Shown: positions 42,507 through 49,700 of the stretch, piece after piece | Layout: every line of letters begins with the position of its first letter | Numbering within the stretch: the first letter of the stretch is position 1 | Origin: Candidatus Woesearchaeota archaeon | GTDB taxonomy: Archaea; Nanobdellota; Nanobdellia; Woesearchaeales; WJKL01 | DNA length: 52,488 bases | Direction: 5' to 3' | Assembly: GCA_014729675.1 (NCBI GenBank) | Contig: WJJM01000005.1 | Span: 1-52,488 of the forward strand | Notes under the pieces: model-generated | Seen by the model: the letters and a program-made list of their open reading frames with translations, nothing else | What the model was told of the DNA's origin: nothing | Databases searched by the model: none | Translations under genes and position numbers: made by a program

Positions 42507-42589
42507 GATTGCGAAAATGCGTAGCATTTTCCAATCTCCAAGAATCTCTGATTTTTGACAGATTGCGAAAATGCGTAGCATTTTCCAAT
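42507..42589. repeat. Duplicated 30-bp hairpin upstream of the L1 promoter
   Basis: GATTGCGAAAATGCGTAGCA followed by TTTTCCAATC occurs at 42507-42536 and, nearly identical, at 42561-42589, 54 bp apart. Each copy folds into a 13-bp stem with one bulged C and a GTA loop. They lie between the stop of the transglutaminase-like gene and the L1 TATA box. They could terminate the upstream transcript or be REP-like mobile palindromes. They do not lie in the L1 leader, so L1 feedback binding is less likely. Confidence 0.7.
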
Positions 42590-42603
42590 ATCGCTAATAT
42601 AAT

Positions 42604-43275
42604 CTATACATACCTTTTATCAGCTTTAACAACATTATAGCTTAATTCCCCAAATTCACAGCTTTTGCAGGCAGCATCTAAAGCAACCCAATCTCCATCC
42701 ATCTTATATCTGTTCAAAGCAGAAGGAAGATACGCTTCTATATATACATGCCCCGGAACAAAAACAAACCTTGTTTCTACCCCTGCAGCTTCAAGAAGAT
42801 TAGCCAATAGCACAGAACTATCATCACAATCCCCTCCTCTTGAAACAAGACTTTCTTTGGCACTTTTCACATACTCTACAGATGCAGGATCATTTATATA
42901 GTTGAAATTATCTCTTACAAAGTAAAACTCAGCTTTTGCATGGCATATCTTATTCCCGGAACAACCGTAAGCAGCAATATTATCAGCCAGTTGTTTTATC
43001 ACAGGATCAGAGGATTTCATAAGTTTTTCATAATCATAAGGAGATTCAACAGAAAAATCATGCTGCCCAGCCTCAACTGCAGGAATTATATCCATCCCTG
43101 GAATCTCAGAAGGCCTTGGATCTAACTTAACACCATAATAAGGAACAGCCATCATTATAAGCAATAAAGCCAAAAATATCCCTAAGACCCACCATAATGA
43201 ATTTCTGGAATCTTTTTCAACATCTGGCTCTTTTTCTATCTCTTTAGCCTCTTTTAACATATCTTTTTCTTCCAT
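42604..43275 (-). CDS. Membrane-anchored transglutaminase-like protein
   Basis: A 223-residue protein. The N-terminus is cytoplasmic and acidic (about 25 residues), followed by one transmembrane helix (WWVLGIFLALLLIMMAVPYYGV). The outer domain has the cysteine-protease-like triad of the transglutaminase fold: Cys in SRGGDCDDSSVLLANLLEAAG, His in VPGHVYIEA and Asp in WVALDAACKS. It might cut or cross-link surface proteins, but substrates are unknown. It is divergent from the gene at 43309 with only 33 bp between starts. Confidence 0.8.
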   Translation of the reverse strand: MEEKDMLKEAKEIEKEPDVEKDSRNSLWWVLGIFLALLLIMMAVPYYGVKLDPRPSEIPGMDIIPAVEAGQHDFSVESPYDYEKLMKSSDPVIKQLADNIAAYGCSGNKICHAKAEFYFVRDNFNYINDPASVEYVKSAKESLVSRGGDCDDSSVLLANLLEAAGVETRFVFVPGHVYIEAYLPSALNRYKMDGDWVALDAACKSCEFGELSYNVVKADKRYV

Positions 43276-43308
43276 AATCTTTATAAATATAAAATCACTT
43301 AAAAACCT
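43276..43308. promoter_or_regulatory. 33-bp divergent promoter with interlocked TATA boxes
   Basis: The starts of the transglutaminase-like gene (43275, minus) and the hypothetical gene (43309, plus) are 33 bp apart. TTTATAAATA (43281-43290) lies about 24 nt before the plus ATG. On the other strand, TTTTTAAG (about 43297-43304) lies about 25 nt before the minus ATG. Each box fits leaderless transcription and each lies close to the other gene's initiation site, so polymerases would compete. Confidence 0.6.
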
Positions 43309-43794
43309 ATGCCCAATAAAGATGAAGATTCACTGTCTCAGGAAGATGTAGACAGCCTATTAGCTGCTGTTCAGGAAGATCCAGCCGAAGAGAGTCATAC
43401 CCCTTTGCCAAAGCAAGAGCCACAAAAAACGTCAAACTTTAACATAGTCCGATATGATCCCGATGCATATCATGATTTTAAGACTCCGGTAAAACTAGGC
43501 AATTTAAGATCTCAAGAAGAGCATTTAAATGATAAGTACATCACATTTATCAGCAGAGAAGGTATAAATGAAACAACTATCCCCAAAAACATGCCTGAAG
43601 GTTATATACATATCACTACAGATCCTGTTCTCAAAAGCTATGGGGTAAGGACAAAAGATACTTATGTCAGCGAAAATCTGTTTAATATAAATACAGATGA
43701 AAAACAAGATGACAACTTTCACACCTTGGATTCTTTTGAGCTTGCTAAAGGGCTTATAAGAAAGATTCAGAAAAGAGACATAAATTCTGATTGA
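43309..43794 (+). CDS. Hypothetical protein with FliM-like N-terminal motif
   Basis: A 161-residue acidic, soluble protein. Residues 8-20 (SLSQEDVDSLLAA) resemble the L-S-Q-x-E-I-D-x-L-L peptide at the start of bacterial FliM/FliN, the peptide that binds CheY-P. The rest (NFNIVRYDPDAYHDF, YITFISREGINETTIP, VRTKDTYVSENLFNIN) has no family that I recognise. The match is short and could be chance. Leaderless start after TTTATAAATA. Divergent from the transglutaminase-like membrane gene. Confidence 0.6.
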   Translation: MPNKDEDSLSQEDVDSLLAAVQEDPAEESHTPLPKQEPQKTSNFNIVRYDPDAYHDFKTPVKLGNLRSQEEHLNDKYITFISREGINETTIPKNMPEGYIHITTDPVLKSYGVRTKDTYVSENLFNINTDEKQDDNFHTLDSFELAKGLIRKIQKRDINSD

Positions 43795-43896
43795 TCGCTC
43801 AAATTGGACCTCATACTTTGTAGCCTGCTGCAGTTGGGATTTTTATTGCTTAAATTGTATATTTATATCTCACCGCACATAAAATTAGGATTTTTG

Positions 43897-44598
43897 TTAC
43901 TTCCCAAATCTTCTCTCACGATTATTAAAGTTATTAACACATGCAATAAGATCTTCTTTTTCAAACTCAGGCCATGTTTTCTCTAAGAACATCCATTCAG
44001 AATAAACAGATTGCCATGCTAAAAAATTAGAAGTTCTATGATCCCCGCCAGTCCTTATGATAAAATCAGGATCAGAATCCATGTAAAGGAATTTTGAAAA
44101 CTTATCTTCATCTAAAGAAGCAGGATCTATCTTGCCATCTTCTATATCTCTGCCCAACTTCTTGACAGCATCGATCAACTCCTCTCTTCCCCCGTAAGCC
44201 ATAGCAAAATTTATCTTATAATCAGAATAATTCTTGGACACATCCATAAGATTCTTCATTTGTGAATATACTTCAGAAGGAAATAAGTTGATTCTGCCAA
44301 CAAAATTAACATGTATCTTATTGTCATGTATCTTTTTCAAAGTTTTTTCATCACTAAAAAATTCCATAAACACTTTCATAAGATAGTTAAATTCATGCTT
44401 AGGACGATTAAAGTTCTGCATAGAAAAAGCATACAAGGTCATCTCTTTTATCCCTAGTTCTTTGCACCAGTCAAAAAGATTATTGACCTTCTCAGCACCA
44501 TATTCATGACCTTTCCAGGGCTCTTTCATAAGTTTTTTAGCAAACCTTCTATTCCCGTCCAGTATGATGCCTATATGGTTTATTGAATTTCCACCCAT
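43897..44598 (-). CDS. uppS: Cis-prenyltransferase (UppS-like isoprenyl diphosphate synthase)
   Basis: Makes long cis-polyprenyl diphosphates for glycan lipid carriers. The 233-residue protein has the catalytic HIGIILDGNRRFAK with Asp, GHEYGAEKVNNLFDWC, LYAFSMQNFNRP, NFAMAYGGREELIDA, DPDFIIRTGGDHRTSNFLAWQS with the Arg/Ser diphosphate contacts, and EWMFLEKTWPEF. The start is put at MGGNSIN (44598), because family proteins begin just before HI-x-I-I-x-D and a TTTAAAAAATATA box lies just upstream. The frame is open for another 60 codons, but that stretch overlaps the neighbouring gene. Confidence 0.9.
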   Translation of the reverse strand: MGGNSINHIGIILDGNRRFAKKLMKEPWKGHEYGAEKVNNLFDWCKELGIKEMTLYAFSMQNFNRPKHEFNYLMKVFMEFFSDEKTLKKIHDNKIHVNFVGRINLFPSEVYSQMKNLMDVSKNYSDYKINFAMAYGGREELIDAVKKLGRDIEDGKIDPASLDEDKFSKFLYMDSDPDFIIRTGGDHRTSNFLAWQSVYSEWMFLEKTWPEFEKEDLIACVNNFNNRERRFGK

Positions 44599-44665
44599 AT
44601 TGCATATATTTTTTAAATCATTTAAAAAGTTTTTGTTATTAATGATATGTCTCTGAATCCTAACC

Positions 44666-45181
44666 TCATAGTCTGGACAACCCTTCCTTGCTGCAAAGCC
44701 CCACAAAAACCTCTTTAGGAACATTAAGCCCTGTTTCAACAAAAAGCTTTGCAAGCCTGTAAACATCTGATTCATCATTTTTCTTCCTGAAATTTATAAG
44801 CCTTCTTATCCCATATTCACAGAGATAACCTTCATTAAAAGCAAGAGCTGCCTTTGAATTTTTCTTGTTATATACTTTCTTTTTAGCAGTATCAACAAAG
44901 CATTCGTCTTTTCTCCATATACCTTCCTTTTGTTTAAATCCATGGTTGTAAAGCTCCCATTCTACTATCTCTTTGATTATCTCAGAACTTTTTTTTTCTT
45001 TGATATGCCCCATAACATCTACAATAGTATAGATATCAAAAAAATCAGATTCCTTCCTGTCAAACCTGTAAACCCTCCCCAGATATTTCCTTGATTTCTG
45101 CTTTACCTTGCCTCTGCTAAGCTTATTTGAAACAAGATAAGCATATTCATATCCTTTTACCTTTTTAGTCCTTATGAACAT
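44666..45181 (-). CDS. Archaeal hypothetical protein, 171 residues
   Basis: No characterised family. The start MFIRTKKVKGYEYAYLVSNK then VKQKSRKYLGRVYRF resembles the N-terminal 'read-out' region seen in some IS1634-like transposases and in a group of archaeal hypotheticals. The rest is a mixed alpha/beta soluble segment (KKKNSKAALAFNEGYLCEYGIRRLINF). No DDE catalytic residues are evident, so a transposase is not supported. It overlaps the end of the membrane-protein gene upstream by 17 bp, and the uppS gene follows, so the three may be cotranscribed. Confidence 0.6.
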   Translation of the reverse strand: MFIRTKKVKGYEYAYLVSNKLSRGKVKQKSRKYLGRVYRFDRKESDFFDIYTIVDVMGHIKEKKSSEIIKEIVEWELYNHGFKQKEGIWRKDECFVDTAKKKVYNKKNSKAALAFNEGYLCEYGIRRLINFRKKNDESDVYRLAKLFVETGLNVPKEVFVGLCSKEGLSRL

Positions 45182-46298
45182 CAGATATTACCTCTAAAAA
45201 GCGTTTAGGCCCTTCTTTATTATATTTTTTAAGTGCTTCCTCCATATTTCCATGGTTCCTTATCCAGGTGATAGCATCAGGAACATATCTATAAGCCACA
45301 TTTCTGCCCATAACTCTCCCGTGATCATCTTCTATAATCCTAACACCATCAGGTATATTAAACTTTTTTGCCATTTCTATCGAAAGAAGATAGCTAATAG
45401 CTTCAGATATCGCTTCTTCTGCCTGATGAGATTTATCTACACCCATCTCACTAAAATAAAAAGAGTTTGTTGTTGCAGTTGTTAAAGGTATGACCTCAGA
45501 AAAAGGGCTCCTTAACGCACTTACCCCTGTTCCGATAAATATGCAATAATGGATATATTCTCCTTTATCCACCTTGGATATATTAAATCCTCCTTTATTA
45601 TGCCTATGTCTTGCTATACTAAATTCCTGTGCAGGATTCTCATTATTTTTAAGATAAACTCTCTCAACTATAAAATAATTCTTTCCAAAAAAAACCCTTT
45701 TATTGAAATCCTTGCTGTAATCATCTCCTTCTTCTATGATTATTTTTTCAAGATTATATTTCTTGATTCCTTTGACATTTTTATACAAAAAATCAACAGA
45801 CCTTTCAAAATGCAGCATAAGTTGTTCTGCAAACACATTTTCTTCAGGAACAGCATAAATCTGTTCAGTGGCATATCCTTCATATTTCCCATCAACATCA
45901 AAATTGTTCACCCTAGCATGAAACTTTACAATATCATTGGTTACACTCTTGCTTAAATCCTTAAACTGCTTACTTTCTTCATAAAGCTTTTTTTCCTCTC
46001 CTATAGGCACGCACTTAGATATAACCTTATCAACACTCCAACCAGTATAATCAAAATCCCTTTTAAGGAAAGCAAATTCCTTTATTTCATCCTTAACAGC
46101 GGAATCAACAGAAGGGCATTTCTTACCACGAGCATTACCAGAATTGTAATATAAAGCCCCAAATACACCTAAACTCAAGCTTAAAACACTCAATATTGCC
46201 AAAGAATTTGCATGTCTCAGCCCATCCTTCGGCTTGTCAGGAATAGCACTTGTTTCGCTATTTTTTACTGCAGATCTTCTTCCTTCCTTCCTTCCCAT
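45165..46298 (-). CDS. Membrane-anchored hypothetical protein
   Basis: About 377 residues. A basic N-terminus (MGRKEGRRSAVK) and one transmembrane segment (ANSLAILSVLSLSLGVFGALYY) anchor a large outer domain. This has a beta-rich central part (KRVFFGKNYFIVERVYLK, EFSIARHRHNKGGFNISKV) and a helical end with SHQAEEAISEAISYLLSIE. No HExxH or other clear catalytic motif. The start at 46298 is chosen because TATATAAA lies 27 nt upstream; a longer frame runs to 46388 through the promoter. Role unknown. Confidence 0.65.
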   Translation of the reverse strand: MGRKEGRRSAVKNSETSAIPDKPKDGLRHANSLAILSVLSLSLGVFGALYYNSGNARGKKCPSVDSAVKDEIKEFAFLKRDFDYTGWSVDKVISKCVPIGEEKKLYEESKQFKDLSKSVTNDIVKFHARVNNFDVDGKYEGYATEQIYAVPEENVFAEQLMLHFERSVDFLYKNVKGIKKYNLEKIIIEEGDDYSKDFNKRVFFGKNYFIVERVYLKNNENPAQEFSIARHRHNKGGFNISKVDKGEYIHYCIFIGTGVSALRSPFSEVIPLTTATTNSFYFSEMGVDKSHQAEEAISEAISYLLSIEMAKKFNIPDGVRIIEDDHGRVMGRNVAYRYVPDAITWIRNHGNMEEALKKYNKEGPKRFLEVISDVHKD

Positions 46299-46393
46299 AT
46301 TCCAGTTAGGCACTATAAGGTTTATATATTTTTCCCTTTTAAGAAGCTCTCTAATACGCGAATTCATGCATTTCAGCAAAAATAGCAAAAATC

Positions 46394-46984
46394 TCAGTAT
46401 AGCTTTTTCTCTACTACTCTACCTTTATCTTCTGTAAATACCTGAGCCTGAAACTTATACACATTTCTCTTCATATTGTTCCAGCAGTCAGGGGAAAGCC
46501 CTGCTTTTAAGCATGTCTGATTAAGAAATTCTTCAGGTCCCCAATCCCAGTCTTTAGCTACTTGTGGCAGCAATATACCATATCCAAACTCGTCTTTTAT
46601 AACAAGTCCATCTTTACCTATTTTTATTTTAGAAAGGTATTCAGAGGGTTTTTTAACATCTATCTCCCTGAGCTTTGAAAGCACTGAAATCTCTATCTTA
46701 AGTTTCTTATACTGCTTTTTGGTAAGTGGAGGAAATCTTGGGTCTTCAAAAGCTGCGCCTTGTGCAGCCTGTACAACAGATTCCCAGAGAGGCATAGTCG
46801 GCTCTACATATCCTATACACCCTACAAGTTCATCATCAATATAAAGGCTTACAAATACCCCTGATTTCTCATCAAATTCCTTTTTAAGGCCTGCACCTGT
46901 TTTTACATCTTCTCCTTTAAAATACGCAGAAATAGATTTTCTTGCAAGTTTCACTAGCTTCTCAGCTTGTTTTACTTCCATCAT
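46394..46984 (-). CDS. AMMECR1-domain protein
   Basis: A 196-residue protein with the strictly conserved GCIGYVEP motif (about residues 58-65), AAFEDPRFPPLTKKQ and LKIEISVLS, then GKDGLVIKDEFGYGILLPQVA and LNQTCLKAGLSPDCW. The family is universal in archaea and found in eukaryotes; its biochemical role is unsettled, although an enzymatic site around the GCIGY Cys is suspected. It overlaps the Rpo11 stop by 4 bp, so the two are coupled. Confidence 0.93.
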   Translation of the reverse strand: MMEVKQAEKLVKLARKSISAYFKGEDVKTGAGLKKEFDEKSGVFVSLYIDDELVGCIGYVEPTMPLWESVVQAAQGAAFEDPRFPPLTKKQYKKLKIEISVLSKLREIDVKKPSEYLSKIKIGKDGLVIKDEFGYGILLPQVAKDWDWGPEEFLNQTCLKAGLSPDCWNNMKRNVYKFQAQVFTEDKGRVVEKKLY

Positions 46985-47259
46985 TTGGCCGCTTTAGCAA
47001 AAGCAGATTTAAAATCTTCACCCTGTTTTTTAAGCCTTTTTACAGCATCATTCAATGCTTTCTTAGGGTTTTCTTTTCCGTTTGTTTCCACTATAAATTT
47101 TATCTCATCTATCAATGGATGTGTAACATCATAGCCTGCAACCTTTATGTTTGGATCCTGCCATAGCTCTTTCTTCAATGCATTGCACATTGTATGGTTT
47201 TCTCCTTTCAACTGAAATACAAGCTTGTTATTCTTTTCTTCTTTTATTTCTAGTTCCAT
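46981..47259 (-). CDS. rpo11: RNA polymerase subunit Rpo11 (RpoL)
   Basis: A 92-residue subunit that dimerises with Rpo3 in polymerase assembly. The family motif is LKGENHTMCNALKKELWQDPNIKVAGYDVTHP. The start MELEIKEEK at 47259 fits the family; further upstream in-frame sequence is promoter DNA with TTTTTAAAC about 27 nt before the ATG. It is followed directly by the AMMECR1 gene. An ATTCCCA cluster lies 170-200 bp upstream. Confidence 0.95.
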   Translation of the reverse strand: MELEIKEEKNNKLVFQLKGENHTMCNALKKELWQDPNIKVAGYDVTHPLIDEIKFIVETNGKENPKKALNDAVKRLKKQGEDFKSAFAKAAK

Positions 47260-47431
47260 TTTAGATAAGGAATCGATAAGGTGTTTAAAAACCTTGCGGA
47301 AATGATAAGCTTTTTGGCAGTAATTTCCATGCCTCATCAGCAGGAAATAAAACTTTTTTTTATATCGCCCCATAAGGACAAGATTGTCCCAGATATTTAT
47401 TTCCTAAGTTTATCGTCGGGAAAACGCATAT

Positions 47432-47460
47432 TCCCAGACATTCCCAGCATGGGAATGACA
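47432..47460. promoter_or_regulatory. ATTCCCA site cluster between METTL5-like gene and rpo11
   Basis: ATTCCCAGACATTCCCAGCA followed by TGGGAATGACAA: two direct sites 10 bp apart and one inverted site. The TGGGAATGACAA end is shared with the iteron array at 48.8 kb. It lies downstream of the methyltransferase stop and upstream of the rpo11 promoter. It is probably bound by the same factor as the 11-bp iterons. Confidence 0.5.
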
Positions 47461-47473
47461 ATCTTAAATATTG

Positions 47474-48112
47474 CTAGTTGACTTTCTCCAGTCTCCAACA
47501 CCCCACTTCAATATGCTGTATCTTTTTCCTATGATGCACATAAACATTCTTCAGCGGGAACTCAAATCTCCAGAACCCTTCAACATTGAATCCATTATCT
47601 TTGCTTAACTCTTTGATAAATTTTACACTGTCAGCCTTGTGAAAGCTGTATATAACATCAGCTATTTCCATAGCCTTCACTAAGAACTTCCTGTCTGCAT
47701 GCCTTTCTTTTTGCAGCCCGAAAGGAGGATTCTGGACGACAACATCAACTTCCTCGTCGAAAAGCAAAACATCTTCCTGCAAAAAATCTGTTTTTCTTCT
47801 CAGTTTGATTTCAAATCTGTCCTCGATAATCTTAAGGTTTTCCTTAGCTGTCTGGATAGCATCTTCATCTTTCTCGACGAAAAAAACATGTTTGGCCCCT
47901 AACAGCAATGCACCTATTCCAAGAACACCTGTCCCTGCTCCGAGGTCAGCTATTGTTTTGCCTTCGATCTCTCTTCTAAAAAACGCGTTCCAGAGCACCT
48001 CAGCAGCGATATCCGCCTCTGTAGGATACTGCTCGAGCAGCACCTTAGGCTTTTCAAAACTCTTGAGTGATGACAATACTACTGCCAGCCCTTTTTTTGA
48101 CGAAATTTTCAT
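47474..48112 (-). CDS. METTL5-like N6-adenine RNA methyltransferase
   Basis: A 212-residue Rossmann-fold methyltransferase. LEQYPTEADIAAEVLW is the family start, IADLGAGTGVLGIGALLLGA binds SAM, DVVVQNPPFGLQ contains the N6-adenine NPPF catalytic motif, and HADRKFLVKA follows. It resembles METTL5/Mj0882-type enzymes; human METTL5 modifies 18S rRNA. It is likely an rRNA methylase. GAGGT lies 8 nt before the ATG and is itself part of the first CTCACTTTT-type repeat. TTATAAATA near 48200 may be the promoter, inside the repeat array. Confidence 0.87.
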   Translation of the reverse strand: MKISSKKGLAVVLSSLKSFEKPKVLLEQYPTEADIAAEVLWNAFFRREIEGKTIADLGAGTGVLGIGALLLGAKHVFFVEKDEDAIQTAKENLKIIEDRFEIKLRRKTDFLQEDVLLFDEEVDVVVQNPPFGLQKERHADRKFLVKAMEIADVIYSFHKADSVKFIKELSKDNGFNVEGFWRFEFPLKNVYVHHRKKIQHIEVGCWRLEKVN

Positions 48113-48120
48113 GTCAAGAC

Positions 48121-48620
48121 CTCACTTTTCCAGCACTTATTTTTCTTGATCTCATTTTTTCTGAATTCTTCTCAAGTATATCTCACTTTTTCCAGATATT
48201 TATAACTTTTCATTTCATCCTTATTTTTTCTTCTCACTTTTTCTGATCCTTTCTTTATTGTCTGTTTTTCTCCTCTAAAAATACTCACTTTTTCACCCAT
48301 AATCCTAAAATAACAAATTTATAGATCTTCCTGATAATACTCTATTATATCCAACTCTCACTTTTTTACCATATCTCCCTATATCTGCTTATTCTTTCCC
48401 ATTTTTGCATGTTGACGCTGCACCTAACTCTCACTTTTGCCTCTTTTTACCTTATTTCTTTTGTTTTTAGTGCCATTCTTCTCATATTTACTCTCACTTT
48501 CTGTATATTCTAGCTGATTTCAGCCTTATTTCACCCATTTTCCCTGAAATCAACTCTCACTTTTTGCCAAAATAGCCTTATTTTAGCATTTTTTCACCTT
48601 TTTTACTCTCACTTTCATCT
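48121..48620. repeat. Helically phased CTCACTTTT array in G-poor DNA
   Basis: CTCACTTTT-type motifs begin at 48121, 48182, 48233, 48284, 48357, 48430, 48493, 48556 and 48608. Spacings are 61, 51, 51, 73, 73, 63, 63 and 52 bp, close to 5, 6 or 7 turns of a 10.5-bp helix. The last five copies extend to ACTCTCACTTT. A variant (CTCATTTTTT) at 48151 is about three turns from each neighbour. By hand count, 48121-48600 has 28 G and 121 C on the plus strand. No ORF. The remainder of the gap, 48620-48780, is AT-rich with no clear feature. Confidence 0.85.
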
Positions 48621-48780
48621 ATTTTAAGTCTAAAAATTAGCTTTTTGATTCTATATTTTTGCATAAATCCTCCCCAAAATTTCAAAACCCTGCCTTGCTT
48701 TTTTGATCAAAATTTACAAAGAAAAACAGTTAAACAATATTCATCTCAGATATATTCTGCCTCTTTTTCTAAAATCTTTC

Positions 48781-48835
48781 ATTCCCAAAATATTCCCAAG
48801 ATAGTCCTGGGAATGTCCCAATATTGTCCCAATGG
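48781..48835. promoter_or_regulatory. Iteron array 1: five 11-bp TCCC units
   Basis: The T of TCC(C/T) recurs at 48783, 48794, 48805, 48816 and 48827, exactly 11 bp apart. Best units read ATTCCCAAAAT and ATTCCCAAGAT; the third is AGTCCTGGGAA and the last runs into TGGGAATGACAA. One helical turn per unit suggests cooperative binding of a protein on one DNA face. Confidence 0.8.
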
Positions 48836-48888
48836 GAATGACAAATAAAGCCTAAAAAACTAAAATTTGTCCTCTAAAAACCAAATAT

Positions 48889-48946
48889 ATTCCCAGATAT
48901 AGTCCCAAGATATTCCCAAAATAATCCCATTTTTGTCTTGGGAATT
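48889..48946. promoter_or_regulatory. Iteron array 2: five 11-bp TCCC units before the promoter
   Basis: TCCC or TCTT starts at 48891, 48903, 48914, 48925 and 48936 (spacings 12, 11, 11, 11). Units are ATTCCCAGAT, AGTCCCAAGAT, ATTCCCAAAAT, AATCCCATTTT and GTCTTGGGAAT. The array ends a few bases before the TATA box of the coiled-coil/winged-helix gene at 48986. This is the position of an operator for autoregulation, or of an iteron-type origin with its initiator gene. Confidence 0.8.
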
Positions 48947-48985
48947 AGAAAGATTTAAATAAATAAGAGATATTTTTATTTTAAA
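48947..48985 (+). promoter_or_regulatory. Promoter of the coiled-coil/winged-helix gene
   Basis: GAAAGATTTAAATAAA has a purine-rich BRE-like start and a TTTAAATA TATA box at about 48953-48960, some 26-30 nt before the ATG at 48986. This fits leaderless transcription. The second iteron array ends immediately upstream, so bound protein would touch or block TBP/TFB. Confidence 0.6.
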
Positions 48986-49642
48986 ATGGGAATATTTTCA
49001 TCATTATCACAGAAAGACAGCCATGTTCACAAGCTGCACCAGGCAGTATCATTTGCTTTCCAAAAAGTGAAAGATGACACTTCCCAGATATTCCAATGGC
49101 TGCAGCACTTTCATCAGAAGCAGCAGGATACTGATCAAAGGCTGGCAAGGATTGAAGAACACATAGCCAGCTCTGACAGTCAGGATTCATTAGAGCTAAA
49201 GCAAAGGCTTAGAAAGCTAGAATACCACACACAATATCAGCCTCAGATTTCAAGAGAAGAGATAAGAAGGATAGCTGAAAACTCTGTATCATACGATCAC
49301 ATATTAAGAAAGATTGAAGAGATAAATTTAAGGATAGATACATTAGAAAAGAGGAAATCTGCACAGAGAATAGAGAAAAAACAGTCCATCAAAGACAGGA
49401 TAGTCAAAAAGATAACAAAGAACAGCAAGGATTACATAAAAAGCGTTGTCTTGTCTCTTATCAAGAAATATCAGCAGATATCTGGCTCCCAATTAAGGGA
49501 AATAGTAGTAGAAGAGCAGGGATTGTGCTCAAAATCCTCTTTTTACCGTGCTTTGGAAGAGCTTGAACAATCTTCAGATATAGAGATGATGAAAAAAGGC
49601 AAGGAAAAAACATATGCTTTTAAGACGACGATCCAAAGGTAA
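48986..49642 (+). CDS. Coiled-coil protein with C-terminal winged helix
   Basis: A 218-residue protein. Residues 10-60 are helical with many His/Gln (FQWLQHFHQKQQ); 60-135 are coiled coil (SLELKQRLRKLEYH, RKIEEINLRIDTLEKRK). Basic residues 125-145 lead into a winged helix-turn-helix at about 150-215 (VVLSLIKKYQQISGSQLREI, GLCSKSSFYRALEELEQ). No catalytic motif. The iterons directly upstream make it the best candidate for the iteron-binding protein. The overall plan (oligomerisation coil plus DNA-binding head) suits a partition, origin-binding or regulatory role. It lies first in a plus-strand run. Confidence 0.7.
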   Translation: MGIFSSLSQKDSHVHKLHQAVSFAFQKVKDDTSQIFQWLQHFHQKQQDTDQRLARIEEHIASSDSQDSLELKQRLRKLEYHTQYQPQISREEIRRIAENSVSYDHILRKIEEINLRIDTLEKRKSAQRIEKKQSIKDRIVKKITKNSKDYIKSVVLSLIKKYQQISGSQLREIVVEEQGLCSKSSFYRALEELEQSSDIEMMKKGKEKTYAFKTTIQR

Positions 49643-49700
49643 ATAGAAAAGTTTAAAAACAAGAAGCATTTTGAAATTAATACCAAATGGGGTGGTGGTA

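Noticed and set aside
44599-44778. 60-residue N-terminal extension of the cis-prenyltransferase
   Set aside because: The open stretch overlaps the end of the gene at 44666-45181 and the intergenic TATA-like DNA; family proteins start just before HIGIILDGNRR.
44666-45181. Transposase gene
   Set aside because: The N-terminus resembles an IS1634-like region, but no DDE residues, terminal repeats or target duplication are visible.
48121-48620. CRISPR array
   Set aside because: The repeated unit is only 9-13 bp and imperfect, spacers vary from about 40 to 64 bp, there is no palindromic repeat and no cas gene in the window.
48121-48620. A string of C/D-box RNA genes on the minus strand
   Set aside because: The minus-strand motif AAAAGTGAG does not match box C (RTGATGA), and no regular box D (CTGA) follows at the right distance.
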